DNA of 64,000 bases. It comes from Bartonella doshiae NCTC 12862 = ATCC 700133 (GTDB lineage Bacteria; Pseudomonadota; Alphaproteobacteria; Rhizobiales; Rhizobiaceae). Below are positions 36,599-49,319 of this stretch, one piece after another. The notes under the pieces were generated by a model. The model saw nothing but the letters and a program-made list of their open reading frames with translations, did no database searches and was not told the DNA's origin. Position numbers and translations under genes: made by a program. Position 1 is the stretch's first letter. The number at the start of each line of letters is the position of its first letter. The stretch covers positions 375,765-439,764 of the forward strand of contig NZ_JH725094.1 of assembly GCF_000278155.1 (NCBI RefSeq), in the 5' to 3' direction.

Positions 36599-38779
36599 AT
36601 GCCAATAAGACGAAAAAGTATCTATAAAAATTGCTTAATTTTAAGTGTGCTATCGGTCTGTATACCTTCATTTGTTTTTGCACAAAACAACGACAAGGAG
36701 GCTGTAACTGAACTTAGATCAATACTTATTAAAGGAAAAAAAGTGGAAGATATTTCAAGTTCAGTGAATATTTTGACGGATCGAAAAACTGCTGAGAATA
36801 TTGATGAAAAACAAATTAGTGATGTCCATGAAATTAGTCGTCTTGATCCATCCCTAGCCTATAATTCGAAAAAAAACAGTTTTGCAATTCGTGGTTTAGA
36901 TGCAAACCGTGTTCTTATAACAATGGATGGTATTGTTCTTCCATGGCTTAATGATATATTGCGTGGAGATGGTGGAAATACAACGTTTGATCTTAATACT
37001 CTTTCCACATTTGATATTATTCAAGGGTCGGATTCTAGTCTTTATGGATCTGGTGCGCTAGGAGGAGTTATCGCTTTGCGCACCATTAATCCTGAAGACC
37101 TTATCACCGAAGGAAAAAATTGGGGTAGCCTTATAAAAGGTGGTTATCATTCTGTGAATAATAGTTGGCGCATAGATCAAACTTTTGCTATGCGTGCTCA
37201 GCAAACGTTTTTGCTCTTTCAAGGATCCCGCACGGAAGGTAATGAACGTAAAAATATGGGAACCATAGAGGGATATCATGAGGAACGCACACGTAAAAAT
37301 CCCGCTGATTTTGACCAAAATAATTTGCTTCTTAAAGTTCATCAATATTTCAATGACACCCACCGATTTGGTTTTACCGCGGAACGCTTTGATTATAGCG
37401 AGAATACGCATTTATTAAATATGGATAACAGATACTCTCCAGGTTCCATTTATGATCAGGAAAATAAACGCCGTGAACGTCTTTCTCTTTCTTACGACTA
37501 TAACGGCAACGGAGATGCACTTTTTGATGCATTTCGTGGGCAGCTTTATTGGCTAAAGCAATCAAATAATGATATTACGACTGGATTTCGCGTTAGAGCT
37601 CCAAAAGGAGATTATTTGAGAGATAATCTTTTACGTGATACTAATTATGGTTTAAATGCTTACGCTCTTAAAAAAGTGAATATTGGCACTGTAAGTCATA
37701 CGTTAAAGTTTGCTACTAATGTTTTGTCATCTCAATTTCATCATTATTTGCTGGGTAAAGATAATTGCCATTTGAAAGAAAATGCAGATGGATGCCTCTT
37801 TGTGCCTGCTAATCGATCAGATTCACCGGATACAGATAGTTACAATTTTGGTTTGGTTTTTGAAAATGAGATTGGCTTTGCTCATAATCGTTACCGTATA
37901 ACACCTGGAATTCGTTACGATTGGTATAAACATATCCCTCAAAAAACTTCTTCTTATGAGAAAGCATTGATTTCTGACAAATTTCCCCCAGAAAGAAATG
38001 GCTCACGTTTATCTCCTAAATTACGTATGGAGTGGGATATTCGTAATCAAATGACGTTTTATGCTCAATGGGCGCAAGCTTTTCGTGCACCAAGTGTTTC
38101 AGAACTTTACGTATCTTATATTAAACCCTCTGCTTATTATGTGAAAGGGAACTCTGATCTTAAAGCAGAAACAAGCAATGGGTATGATATTGGCATAAGA
38201 TATGGAGATAAAAGCTTCGGTGGTTCACTCAGTGCATTTGTCAATCGATATAAGAACTTCATAGATACCATAAAGAAAGGAGCATCGGACGAATTCCCGC
38301 TTGGACGTCGGCAATACATGAATCGTTCGAATGTGCATATTTCTGGCGTAGAAGCAAGAGTATATTTGGCTTTTAATAGTGGATTGCGTAGTAATTTTGC
38401 ACTTGTCTATTCGCAAGGAAAAGATCTTGATAAAAATGAATATCTCGACTCAATTTCACCTTTAAAAACGGTTATTGGGTTAGGCTATGCAAAAGAATTC
38501 TGGGGAGCAGATTTTGTACTTACTTCATCTGCAAAACGTGATAGAGTTGTGAGTGAATCTGACGTCCAAAAAGTTCCTGGATATAACATTATTGATATCT
38601 TAGGATGGTGCAAACCACTTGGTGAAAAAGGGCCTATTGTAAGAGCTGGTGTTTATAATCTGTTCAATACAAAGTATTGGAATGTATCTGGCCTTCCTTC
38701 AGGAAACGGTGCAATGCCAAATGATTATTATAGCCAACCTGGTCGTAACTTTAAGGTATCGTTCGTGCAAAAATTTTAG
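36599..38779 (+). CDS. hutA: TonB-dependent heme receptor HutA
   Basis: An outer-membrane receptor that should import heme with energy from TonB. The protein has a signal peptide ending VFAQ, an N-terminal plug with IRGLDANRVLITMDGIVLP and GSDSSLYGSGALGGVI, and a beta-barrel with the heme-receptor FRAP motif and GNSDLKAETS near it. It ends in Phe, as outer-membrane barrels do. I start at 36599, giving a clean signal peptide; an in-frame ATG at 36548 is an alternative. The neighbours hemS-hutBCD support the heme role. Confidence 0.93.
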   Translation: MPIRRKSIYKNCLILSVLSVCIPSFVFAQNNDKEAVTELRSILIKGKKVEDISSSVNILTDRKTAENIDEKQISDVHEISRLDPSLAYNSKKNSFAIRGLDANRVLITMDGIVLPWLNDILRGDGGNTTFDLNTLSTFDIIQGSDSSLYGSGALGGVIALRTINPEDLITEGKNWGSLIKGGYHSVNNSWRIDQTFAMRAQQTFLLFQGSRTEGNERKNMGTIEGYHEERTRKNPADFDQNNLLLKVHQYFNDTHRFGFTAERFDYSENTHLLNMDNRYSPGSIYDQENKRRERLSLSYDYNGNGDALFDAFRGQLYWLKQSNNDITTGFRVRAPKGDYLRDNLLRDTNYGLNAYALKKVNIGTVSHTLKFATNVLSSQFHHYLLGKDNCHLKENADGCLFVPANRSDSPDTDSYNFGLVFENEIGFAHNRYRITPGIRYDWYKHIPQKTSSYEKALISDKFPPERNGSRLSPKLRMEWDIRNQMTFYAQWAQAFRAPSVSELYVSYIKPSAYYVKGNSDLKAETSNGYDIGIRYGDKSFGGSLSAFVNRYKNFIDTIKKGASDEFPLGRRQYMNRSNVHISGVEARVYLAFNSGLRSNFALVYSQGKDLDKNEYLDSISPLKTVIGLGYAKEFWGADFVLTSSAKRDRVVSESDVQKVPGYNIIDILGWCKPLGEKGPIVRAGVYNLFNTKYWNVSGLPSGNGAMPNDYYSQPGRNFKVSFVQKF

Positions 38780-38951
38780 TCACTTCTGTTAATTATGGAT
38801 ATCAACGGAGAATTATATCAATAAAAGGGTAAATTATTGTGTTTTTATTTTCATGTCTTTTAAAATGACAGAGACTTAAAGTAGAGTTTTAATTTTTTTG
38901 TTAATTGATTTTGATTCTTTCGTTGATAATGGAAATTCATTTTGAGATGTG

Positions 38952-38988
38952 CTGAACCATTCCTTGGAAATGGTTCAGTTTCTCATCT
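38952..38988 (+). terminator. Terminator after hutA
   Basis: CTGAACCATT (38952-38961) pairs perfectly with AATGGTTCAG (38969-38978) around a 7-base loop, followed by TTTCTCATCTT. Flanking AGATG/CATCT can extend the stem. It separates hutA from the hemS-hutBCD genes, which then need a promoter of their own in 38989-39052. Confidence 0.75.
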
Positions 38989-39052
38989 TAAATGTAAAAC
39001 TTATAAACGTTAACTAACATTAACTTTTGATCAATAACATAAGGTAAAATCC

Positions 39053-40096
39053 ATGTCGTATACAGCTGAGATGATTATTCATTTGCGTGAAGAAAAAAAA
39101 GATATGCGTAACCGTGATTTTGCAGTTTCTATTGGTATATCCGAAGCAGAGCTTATTGCAGCTTATTGCACGATTGGAAAAGCCAAAAGGCTGCACGCTG
39201 ATATTACGACTCTCTTAGATAATTCTCCTAAACTTGGCACTGTTATGGCATTGACACGTAATGAATATGCTGTTCACGAAATAACAGGATGTTTTGAAAA
39301 AATTGTTCAACACCAACATGTTCCTCTCACCCTTGGTGAAATTGACTTACGTATTTTTGCAAAACAATGGAAATTTGCTTTTGAGTATGACGTAATTATT
39401 CTTGGAAAGCCTATGAAAAGTCTGCAATTCTTTGATCAACACGGTATTGCTATTTTCAAAGTCTATTCTAAAGACACAACAAATATGGAAGAATGGAGTA
39501 AACTTGTTGAAAAATTACGACATGAAGACCAATCATCTGTTCTTGATATTCTTCCTACTCCTACTCCAATTCAAACGGATACATCTGATCTAGATATTGA
39601 AAAATTTCGGGATCGTTGGCGACAAATGACAGATGTGCATCAGCTTCACGGAATTCTTACTGAACTCAAAATAAATCGGCATGATGCTGTAAGATATGCT
39701 GGGAATGAGTTTGCTGAGGAATTAAAGATAGAATCTGTTGAAATGATGCTTAACCAAGTTGCGCAGCAAAAAATACCTATTATGTGCTTTGTTGGCAACA
39801 AAGGGTGTATCCAAATTTTCAGTGGGCAAATAAAAAACATTAAACAAATGGGACCATGGCTTAATGTTCTCGATCAGAAGTTTGACTTGCATTTACTTGT
39901 TTCGGGTATTGATAGTGTATGGTATGTTCGCAAACCTACTCGTGATGGTTATGTTAGCTCACTTGAAATTTTTGATAAAAATGGCGAAATGATTACTCAA
40001 TTCTTTGGTATGCGAAAAGAAGGTCAAGAAGAACGTGAGGATTGGCGGTCTTTATTGAAGAGTTTACCTTCATGTCAAGAAACAGTAGTTGCTTAG
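39053..40096 (+). CDS. hemS: Heme-binding/degrading protein HemS
   Basis: HemS-family proteins handle cytoplasmic heme and in some species break it down. The 347-residue protein is built of two similar halves, each with an E-x-G-x-V-M-A or EMM-type strand, e.g. LGTVMALTRNEYAVHEITG and IPIMCFVGNKGCIQIFSGQI, and VWYVRKPTRDGYVSSLEIFDKNG near the end. Length agrees with Yersinia HemS. It leads the hemS-hutBCD gene row. Confidence 0.93.
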   Translation: MSYTAEMIIHLREEKKDMRNRDFAVSIGISEAELIAAYCTIGKAKRLHADITTLLDNSPKLGTVMALTRNEYAVHEITGCFEKIVQHQHVPLTLGEIDLRIFAKQWKFAFEYDVIILGKPMKSLQFFDQHGIAIFKVYSKDTTNMEEWSKLVEKLRHEDQSSVLDILPTPTPIQTDTSDLDIEKFRDRWRQMTDVHQLHGILTELKINRHDAVRYAGNEFAEELKIESVEMMLNQVAQQKIPIMCFVGNKGCIQIFSGQIKNIKQMGPWLNVLDQKFDLHLLVSGIDSVWYVRKPTRDGYVSSLEIFDKNGEMITQFFGMRKEGQEEREDWRSLLKSLPSCQETVVA

Positions 40097-40112
40097 AAAG
40101 GTAATATTGAGT

Positions 40113-41015
40113 ATGTTTACATTTTTCCCAAGTAGACTATCAAGCCTTATTTTTATTTTTGTATCGCTTTCTCTTTCCTTTTTTTCCCAACATGTAACTG
40201 CTGAGCCTACAACGCGTTTTCCTGAAAACGCACGAATTGTTTCTATTGGTGGATCTCTTACAGAAATTGTCTATGCATTGGGAGCTCAAGATCAGCTTGT
40301 CGGCCGTGATAGTACAAGCGTTTATCCCAAAGAAGCTCTCAAGCTTCCTGTTCTCGGGTATATGCGTGCTCTTTCGCCTGAAGGTGTTTTATCACTTGCC
40401 CCAAATGGTATATTACTGATTGAAGGAAGTGGTCCTCCTTCAACTATTGATATTCTAAAAAAAACATCGGTCCCTATTGTAATCATACCAGAAAACTACA
40501 CCCGTGAAAGTGTGATAGAAAAAATTCGCCTGGTTGGCAAAGCACTTCATAGAGAAGAGCAAGCAGCAGCATTGATTGAAAAAGTAAGCCGTAATTTTGT
40601 GAACAATGATGCACTTTTAGCAAAAGTAACAAAACCAAAGCGCGTTCTTTTTATTTTTTCCGTACAAAATGGACGCGTTATGGCATCTGGAACAGATACA
40701 GCTGCTGATAGTATGATAAAGCTTTCAGGTGGTATCAATGCTATCACCGATTTCAAAGGATATAAACTACTGAATGGCGAAGCATTATTAAAATCAAACC
40801 CTGATGTTATTTTGATTGTAAAACATAATAGCAGATCCACTAATCTTGAAAAGATTTTAGCTATACCAGCAGTTCAAGCAACAAATGCAGCAAAAAATCA
40901 TGCCATTAAACAGATGGATATCATGTATCTTTTAGGATTTGGTCCACGCACTGCAGATGCATCGAAAGAACTGATTAATATACTTTATGGTGCAAATCAA
41001 AATGGTAAGAGCTGA
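40113..41015 (+). CDS. hutB: Heme ABC transporter substrate-binding protein HutB
   Basis: A periplasmic binding protein that should take heme from HutA to the HutCD transporter. A signal peptide (ending HVTAEP) precedes RIVSIGGSLTEIVYALGAQDQLVGRDSTSVYPKEALKLPVLGY, typical of the FhuD/HmuT fold. The ATG at 40113 has AAAGG before it; an earlier TTG overlapping hemS is less likely. 300 residues. Confidence 0.92.
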   Translation: MFTFFPSRLSSLIFIFVSLSLSFFSQHVTAEPTTRFPENARIVSIGGSLTEIVYALGAQDQLVGRDSTSVYPKEALKLPVLGYMRALSPEGVLSLAPNGILLIEGSGPPSTIDILKKTSVPIVIIPENYTRESVIEKIRLVGKALHREEQAAALIEKVSRNFVNNDALLAKVTKPKRVLFIFSVQNGRVMASGTDTAADSMIKLSGGINAITDFKGYKLLNGEALLKSNPDVILIVKHNSRSTNLEKILAIPAVQATNAAKNHAIKQMDIMYLLGFGPRTADASKELINILYGANQNGKS

Positions 41016-41040
41016 TAAAAATGGTAGATAGTACATCCTA

Positions 41041-42117
41041 ATGCATGCATCTGAAAAAAAAGAGAGTAAAAAAATAGACCGTGCAAATTTGAGAAAGATT
41101 GTATTATTAGGTCTCACCATATTCCTCGCCTTCAGTATTTTTGCTGGGATTTTGAATGGTGCTTCAAACGTTTCTTTCTTTGATTTTCTTCATGTAACGC
41201 TTACACAAGACTTTTCAGTAAGTAGTAAAACGCTTGGTTATCTCGTGTTTATCGACATTAGGCTTCCCCGCGTTATCTTAGGGTTATTAATTGGATCAGC
41301 TTTAGCTGTCTCTGGTGTTCTCATGCAAGGACTTTTCCGTAATCCTCTTGCAGATCCTGGAATTGTAGGCGTATCAGCAGGCGCAGGCCTTGGCGCTGTT
41401 TTAGCAATTGTCATTGGTATTGCCTTTCCTGCTTCATTGGCACCTTTCCTAGAACCTTACAACGTTATTATAGGCGCCTTTTTGGGTGGACTTCTCTCAA
41501 CAATTGTTCTTTATGTAATAGCAACACGTCATAATTTTACCTCTATTGCAACAATGCTTCTTGCAGGTATTGCTCTTGGTGCTTTAAGCAGTGCTGTTGT
41601 GGGAACGCTCATTTTTATCGCAAATGACCAACAACTCCGTGATATTACTTTTTGGAGTCTTGGCTCTCTTGCAGGTGCCACATGGTTGAAAGTTTGGCTT
41701 ATTTTTCCTTTTATCTGTGTTGGCCTTCTTTTTTCGCCCCTTTTATCACGAGCACTTAACGCTCTTGCACTTGGAGAAGCCGTTGCTGGCCATATTGGTT
41801 TCCATATTCAGCATATTAAAAATATTGCTATTCTTCTTGTTGCACTTATGTGTGGTAGTGCTGTTGCTGTCAGTGGTGGTATTGGTTTCATCGGTATTGT
41901 TGTTCCGCATATTTTACGTCAGCTGATTGGTCCCGATCACCGTTATCTTATTCCCTTTTCTGCTCTTTTGGGAGCGGCATTACTTATTTTTGCTGACACC
42001 TTTGCACGCTTAATTGTTGCCCCCGCAGAATTACCAATTGGAATCGTCACAGCACTTTTTGGTGCACCTTTTTTCCTGTGGATCCTTATCTACAAACGAG
42101 GAACAAATTTTTCATGA
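41041..42117 (+). CDS. hutC: Heme ABC transporter permease HutC
   Basis: A FecCD/BtuC-type inner-membrane permease of 358 residues with about nine or ten membrane segments. Diagnostic stretches are RLPRVILGLLIGSALAVSGVLMQGLFRNPLADPGIVGVSAGAGLGAV and GIGFIGIVVPHILRQLIGPDHR. Its stop overlaps the hutD start as ATGA. The ribosome-binding site is weak. Confidence 0.94.
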   Translation: MHASEKKESKKIDRANLRKIVLLGLTIFLAFSIFAGILNGASNVSFFDFLHVTLTQDFSVSSKTLGYLVFIDIRLPRVILGLLIGSALAVSGVLMQGLFRNPLADPGIVGVSAGAGLGAVLAIVIGIAFPASLAPFLEPYNVIIGAFLGGLLSTIVLYVIATRHNFTSIATMLLAGIALGALSSAVVGTLIFIANDQQLRDITFWSLGSLAGATWLKVWLIFPFICVGLLFSPLLSRALNALALGEAVAGHIGFHIQHIKNIAILLVALMCGSAVAVSGGIGFIGIVVPHILRQLIGPDHRYLIPFSALLGAALLIFADTFARLIVAPAELPIGIVTALFGAPFFLWILIYKRGTNFS

Positions 42118-42908
42118 TTAAGGCGACTAATATTTGCATTCAACGCGGAAAAAAACAGATTCTCAGCCGTGTCAATCTTCAAGCAAAAAGTGGTGATCTT
42201 ACCATCATTATCGGTCCCAATGGATCTGGAAAAAGTACTTTTGTCAAAGCACTGAGTGGTGAAATTCCCTATAGTGGAGAAATAACTCTGAATGGTCGCG
42301 ATGTCTGCCAAACAAAAACTTGTGAAATGGCAATGATGCGCGCCGTGCTACCACAATCAACAACATTGGTTTTTCCATTTTTAGTTAATGAAGTAGTGAG
42401 GCTTGGTCTTTCTGCAAACAAACTTATTACCACTAAAACAAAACTAGAAAATCTTTCGCAAAAAGCTCTAGAGCGTGTTGGTTTGGCTGATTATGGTAAT
42501 AGATATTATCACCAATTGTCAGGTGGAGAGCAAGCAAGAGTACAGTTAGCCCGTGTACTTTGCCAAATATGGGAGCCTGTTTATAATGGAGTTTCTCGTT
42601 GGATGATATTAGATGAACCTATTGCAAGCCTCGATATACAACATCAGCTTGTTGTTATGAATATTGCAAAAGATTTTGCCCGTTGTGGTGGAGGCGTCCT
42701 TGCTGTTTTGCATGATCTTAATCTTGCCGCACATTATGCTGATAAAATGATATTGCTAAAGCAAGGAGAGATTTATTGCGAAGGAAGTGCTTCCGTTGTT
42801 TTGACAACACAGAACCTGCGTGACGTTTATCATTGTTCCTTAAATGTTTCTGAATTACCTAAAACAGATATTCCTTTTATATTGCCACAAACGGCATCTC
42901 CCTTATAA
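42114..42908 (+). CDS. hutD: Heme ABC transporter ATPase HutD
   Basis: The ATPase that drives HutC. The 264-residue protein has Walker A GPNGSGKST near residues 36-44, signature LSGGEQARVQLARVL and Walker B MILDEPIASLD. The ATG at 42114 overlaps the hutC stop, giving tight coupling; the longer frame inside hutC is not used. Confidence 0.94.
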   Translation: MIKATNICIQRGKKQILSRVNLQAKSGDLTIIIGPNGSGKSTFVKALSGEIPYSGEITLNGRDVCQTKTCEMAMMRAVLPQSTTLVFPFLVNEVVRLGLSANKLITTKTKLENLSQKALERVGLADYGNRYYHQLSGGEQARVQLARVLCQIWEPVYNGVSRWMILDEPIASLDIQHQLVVMNIAKDFARCGGGVLAVLHDLNLAAHYADKMILLKQGEIYCEGSASVVLTTQNLRDVYHCSLNVSELPKTDIPFILPQTASPL

Positions 42909-43611
42909 ATAATCTATTTTCTAGAAGTTTATTTAAATCAAATGATTAAAGTATACAGAAAAAAATAGCAATATGTTCAAAAGTCGTTTTATGACTCTTT
43001 CTAAAGCTAGGTGGATTATTATTTTTTAAATATAACTCATCCCTCTATTAAATAAATTTGTTGTGTTCTGTTATTTTAAACACTCTATATTATCAATAAA
43101 AAATCAATAACAGACCAATAAAGGTATCTGTGTACATTTCGAAAATGAACTTCAGAATCGACTAAATATACGTCAATGCACTATCTTCACGTAAAAACAT
43201 GACGCAACATTAGAAGAAAATAAATATATGGTACTAATTTTTGATTTCATAAACGTAAAGATTGTGAACTCAGTAGATCTTAACTTATCGGATTCATTCC
43301 CTGCTCAAAAATGAGATTGAGATATAGAATGCCTTTGAGGGAAAAAGCAATAAAAATAAGATAGGAAAAAACTTCTTACTTAAGCATTCGCACAATCTCA
43401 AATAATACAAAGCTTTCAGCAACTTGTTGTAGTACTAGACCTTTCTTTTAAACTTTCATAGAAATTTTATCTCTATATTCTCATCATTTTTGTTCTCATG
43501 GTAGCTGTTTTCATTTCTAAAAAACAGCAAAATCGTTAAAAATACATCTTTGCGATTGACAAGAGAAATATTTAAGCCAACCATGTTGGTTCTAACAAAA
43601 ATGCTTTAAGT

Positions 43612-43718
43612 GGGGGTATCATGCAAATATTATTCAAAATATTGCATCGTTTTTTCAAAATAGAATTTCTTAAGCTTCATCGAAGGATTTTACAATAAAA
43701 GACATATTGTATGCCCCC
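43612..43718 (+). promoter_or_regulatory. Candidate thiC leader with enclosing helix and micro-ORF
   Basis: GGGGGTAT (43612-43619) can pair with ATGCCCCC (43711-43718), eight pairs including one G-U, enclosing about 90 bases. Inside, an ATG at 43621 opens a 25-codon frame ending at 43698, whose first codons form a terminator-like hairpin (own entry). GGGGG lies just 4 bases before the ATG. The layout resembles an attenuator, with thiC starting 95 bases further on. Function is inference. Confidence 0.4.
43621..43655 (+). terminator. Terminator-like hairpin in thiC leader
   Basis: ATGCAaATATT (43621-43631, one bulged A) pairs with AATATTGCAT (43638-43647) and is followed by CG and six T. It has the form of a rho-independent terminator and stands about 160 bases before thiC, so it could end a short transcript or attenuate the thi operon. 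Confidence 0.55.
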
Positions 43719-43786
43719 TTTCATTTAAAAGTCATTGTAATAGCTCATTTGGATACATCCCCGTTAACATTGTAACTTGTTTTTAA

Positions 43787-46596
<2,810 letters not shown>

Positions 46597-46599
46597 AGC

Positions 46600-46797
46600 A
46601 TGCAAATATTTGTTAATGGTGAAATAATTCAAACAGAAGTCCTCACCCTCAACCTCTTGCTTGAAGAATTGGGGTATGAGGGAAATTGGTTGGCAACTGC
46701 TGTTAATGCTGAAGTTATTCCCGTAGATGCACGAAGCCAATGTGTCTTACATGAAGGAGATGAAATTGAAATTTTAAGCCCAATGCAAGGAGGATAA
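46600..46797 (+). CDS. thiS: Sulfur carrier protein ThiS
   Basis: ThiS is a ubiquitin-like 65-residue protein that carries sulfur as a C-terminal thiocarboxylate. It ends in the required Gly-Gly (MQGG), with [14 protein letters not shown] as the conserved tail. GGAG in the end of thiO provides the ribosome-binding site. No ThiF-type activating enzyme is in the window, so activation must be encoded elsewhere. Confidence 0.95.
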   Translation: MQIFVNGEIIQTEVLTLNLLLEELGYEGNWLATAVNAEVIPVDARSQCVLHEGDEIEILSPMQGG

Positions 46798-46801
46798 AAC
46801 A

Positions 46802-47575
46802 ATGCTTGAGCTTTATGGACGTCAATTTTCTTCGCGTCTTATGCTAGGTACAGCCCAATATCCTTCACCGGCAATCCTTCGTGATGCTATTCACAAATCC
46901 AATACAGAAATTGTAACCGTTTCATTGCGCAGAGAAACCGCAAATGGAAAACAAGGTGGACAATTTTGGCAATTTCTTAAAGAACTTGATATAACATTAC
47001 TTCCCAACACTGCTGGTTGTTACACTATTAAAGAAGCTATCACCACAGCTCAATTAGCACGAGATCTCTTTAAAACGTCTTGGATTAAACTTGAAATTAT
47101 TGGTAATCCAGACACACTACAGCCAAATATTTTTTCCTTAATAGAAGCAGCGCAAATTTTAAATAGTGAGGGGTTCAAAATTTTTGCTTATACAACAGAT
47201 GACCTCATTGTTGCTGAAAAACTCTTAGATGTTGGCTGTCGTGTCATTATGCCTTGGTGTGCCCCTATTGGATCTGCTAAAGGACCTCATAATATTGATG
47301 GGTTGCGTTCTATACGCGCTTACCTTCCTGATGTTACTCTTGTTATTGATGCTGGTATTGGGCGTCCATCACATGCCGCCATTGCTATGGAACTTGGTTA
47401 TGATGCGGTCCTTCTTAACACCGCAGTTGCTAAAGCCAGTGATCCTGTTTTAATGGCTGAGGCTTTTTCTAAAGCTGTTCAAGCTGGACGTATGGGATAT
47501 AAGGCAGGAATTCTCGAAGCCCGTAATGTAGCAGTTCCTTCAACACCAGTCATTGGAAAAGCAGTATTTTCATGA
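46802..47575 (+). CDS. thiG: Thiazole synthase
   Basis: ThiG builds the thiazole phosphate from deoxyxylulose phosphate, ThiS thiocarboxylate and dehydroglycine. Conserved segments include [29 protein letters not shown], the catalytic Lys region WIKLEIIGN, and [14 protein letters not shown] and [19 protein letters not shown]. The very strong AAGGAGGA site suggests high expression. Its stop overlaps the thiE start as ATGA. Length is 257. Confidence 0.96.
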   Translation: MLELYGRQFSSRLMLGTAQYPSPAILRDAIHKSNTEIVTVSLRRETANGKQGGQFWQFLKELDITLLPNTAGCYTIKEAITTAQLARDLFKTSWIKLEIIGNPDTLQPNIFSLIEAAQILNSEGFKIFAYTTDDLIVAEKLLDVGCRVIMPWCAPIGSAKGPHNIDGLRSIRAYLPDVTLVIDAGIGRPSHAAIAMELGYDAVLLNTAVAKASDPVLMAEAFSKAVQAGRMGYKAGILEARNVAVPSTPVIGKAVFS

Positions 47576-48177
47576 AACTGGATCCCTTTTACCTCATCGT
47601 TGATAGTGCTGATTGGATTGAACGTTTGATTCCTCTTGGAGTTAAACTCGTTCAATTGCGTATGAAAAATGAAAAACACCAAATAATCCGCGATCATATC
47701 AAGCGCGCAAAAAATATATGCGATAAATTGGAAACACAATTAATTATCAATGATCACTGGACATTAGCAATTGATGAAAAATGCAATTTTATTCATCTTG
47801 GACAAGAAGATTTGAGCAATGCTGATCTCCCTGCTATTCGTAAAAGTGGTATAAAATTTGGTATCAGCACACATAACGAACATGAATTAGATATCGCGTT
47901 ATCTGTTAATCCTGACTATATCGCACTTGGGCCTATTTATCCAACAATCTTAAAAAAAATGAAATGGATGCCGCAAGGACTAGAAAAAATTAAACAATGG
48001 AGAAAACACATTGATGCTTTACCTTTAGTTGGTATTGGTGGTTTAACACCGGAACGTGCAATAGATGTTTTGAAAACAGGAGCAAATAGTGCTGCTGTTG
48101 TGACAGATATTATCCTCAATAAAAAACCTGAGGAGCGTGTGCAACAATGGATAAAAATGACAAAAGCATGGCGTTAA
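47572..48177 (+). CDS. thiE: Thiamine-phosphate synthase
   Basis: ThiE joins HMP-PP and thiazole phosphate. The TIM-barrel protein of 201 residues has QLRMKN, LIINDHW, the GIS-x-HN segment and [15 protein letters not shown], with [28 protein letters not shown]. The usual D of NDR is present in NDHW. It overlaps thiG at its start and thiD at its end. Confidence 0.92.
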   Translation: MKLDPFYLIVDSADWIERLIPLGVKLVQLRMKNEKHQIIRDHIKRAKNICDKLETQLIINDHWTLAIDEKCNFIHLGQEDLSNADLPAIRKSGIKFGISTHNEHELDIALSVNPDYIALGPIYPTILKKMKWMPQGLEKIKQWRKHIDALPLVGIGGLTPERAIDVLKTGANSAAVVTDIILNKKPEERVQQWIKMTKAWR

Positions 48178-48926
48178 TGTCTTCTATTCTTATTGTTGCA
48201 GGTACGGATCCAACAGGTGGTGCCGGTATTGTTCGTGATATAGAAACAGCTACCTATTTTCAAATAAAAACAAATTTAGCAATCACCTGCGTTAACGCAC
48301 AAGATGATAACCATGTTGCTGAAATTGTTCCAATGCGTAAAAAACTCATCACCGCACAAATGCGTATAGCCCTAGAAGCCAACCAAATACGCGCAATAAA
48401 AATCGGTATGACAGGAACCAGAGCCATTATAACTGCAATATGTGATGTATTAAAAGATTATCCTCATATTCCAGTTATTCTTGACCCTGTACTTGTTGCC
48501 TCATCAGGGGGAAAACTGACAACGGAAACAATCATAGATATTATGGTCAATAAACTTCTTCCTTACGTTGATCTTTTAACACCTAATAGACAAGAACTCG
48601 CTCTTCTTAGCCAAAGTCCATTAGCATCTCATCATGAAGAGGCCATACAACAAGCAAGAAAACTTTTGTCATTTGGAACACGCTCTATATTGATAAAAGG
48701 TGGACATGCAAATGGTCCTCTTGCAACTGATATCTTTATTGACAAAAGGAAAATCATAAATATTCCTGCTCCACGTTTAAGAGGAACAATGCGAGGGACA
48801 GGTTGTATCTTATCAAGCGCCATTGCAGCACATTTGGCATTAAATGAATCAATGATTCATGCCATAAAAAATGCAAAAGCATATACCCATGCTTTACTTT
48901 TAAACCACAATCAGAAAAAGCATTAA
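48147..48926 (+). CDS. thiD: HMP/HMP-phosphate kinase
   Basis: ThiD phosphorylates HMP-phosphate to HMP-PP. The N-terminus ILIVAGTDPTGGAGIVRDIETA is diagnostic, and the ATP-site GTGCILSSAIAAHLA is present. GAGGAG at 48130 supports the start at 48147, inside thiE, though ATGs at 48168 or 48177 could also be used. It closes the thi gene row; 390 bp of gene-free DNA follows. Confidence 0.94.
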   Translation: MDKNDKSMALMSSILIVAGTDPTGGAGIVRDIETATYFQIKTNLAITCVNAQDDNHVAEIVPMRKKLITAQMRIALEANQIRAIKIGMTGTRAIITAICDVLKDYPHIPVILDPVLVASSGGKLTTETIIDIMVNKLLPYVDLLTPNRQELALLSQSPLASHHEEAIQQARKLLSFGTRSILIKGGHANGPLATDIFIDKRKIINIPAPRLRGTMRGTGCILSSAIAAHLALNESMIHAIKNAKAYTHALLLNHNQKKH

Positions 48927-49319
48927 AAATTATCATTATATTATGCTGCTATAAAATTTGCTGTATTTTAAATTCGTATATAATGCTTGGTTAGGAATGA
49001 ATCTGTAGATATAAACAGCGCTTATTTTATTTAGCTTTTAGAAAATCAAACCCGATAAAGCCTCTATTAAGCAGAACAGGCCACCACTATTAAAACAACT
49101 TTTAACACTTACACCTTGCTATAATATCATTCTTTAAATATCATAATGGAGAAACAGCATATAAAAATCTGCATACAATCGCAGAGTTTTTTCAACTTTC
49201 TCTGTCAAGAAACTCTTTTGTCATTCTCACTCGTAAATTAATAACGAAAATATTATAAAGCTTGAAGAATAATTTTATCTGGTTTATTCGTTAAGAAGTA
49301 GATCATTAGAAAAAATAGA
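48927..49319. other. 393-bp intergenic region, thiD to family 4 UDG
   Basis: No gene is visible. An extended -10 promoter lies at 49114 (own entry). AGAGTTT (49183-49189) can pair with AAACTCT (49210-49216) ahead of TTTG, and the overlapping CAGAG/CTCTG (49182-49186/49200-49204) offers an alternative fold. These could form a small terminator-like structure in the leader. I found no thiD terminator that I would defend. Confidence 0.4.
49114..49125 (+). promoter_or_regulatory. Extended -10 promoter before family 4 UDG
   Basis: CCTTGCTATAAT is identical to the 12-mer at 7740. TATAAT with TGC before it is an extended -10 element. It is about 195 bp upstream of the UDG start. Confidence 0.5.

Noticed and set aside
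43556-43584. TTGACA as a complete thiC promoter
   Set aside because: No acceptable -10 lies 16-18 bp downstream; I mention the -35-like hexamer only as a weak candidate.
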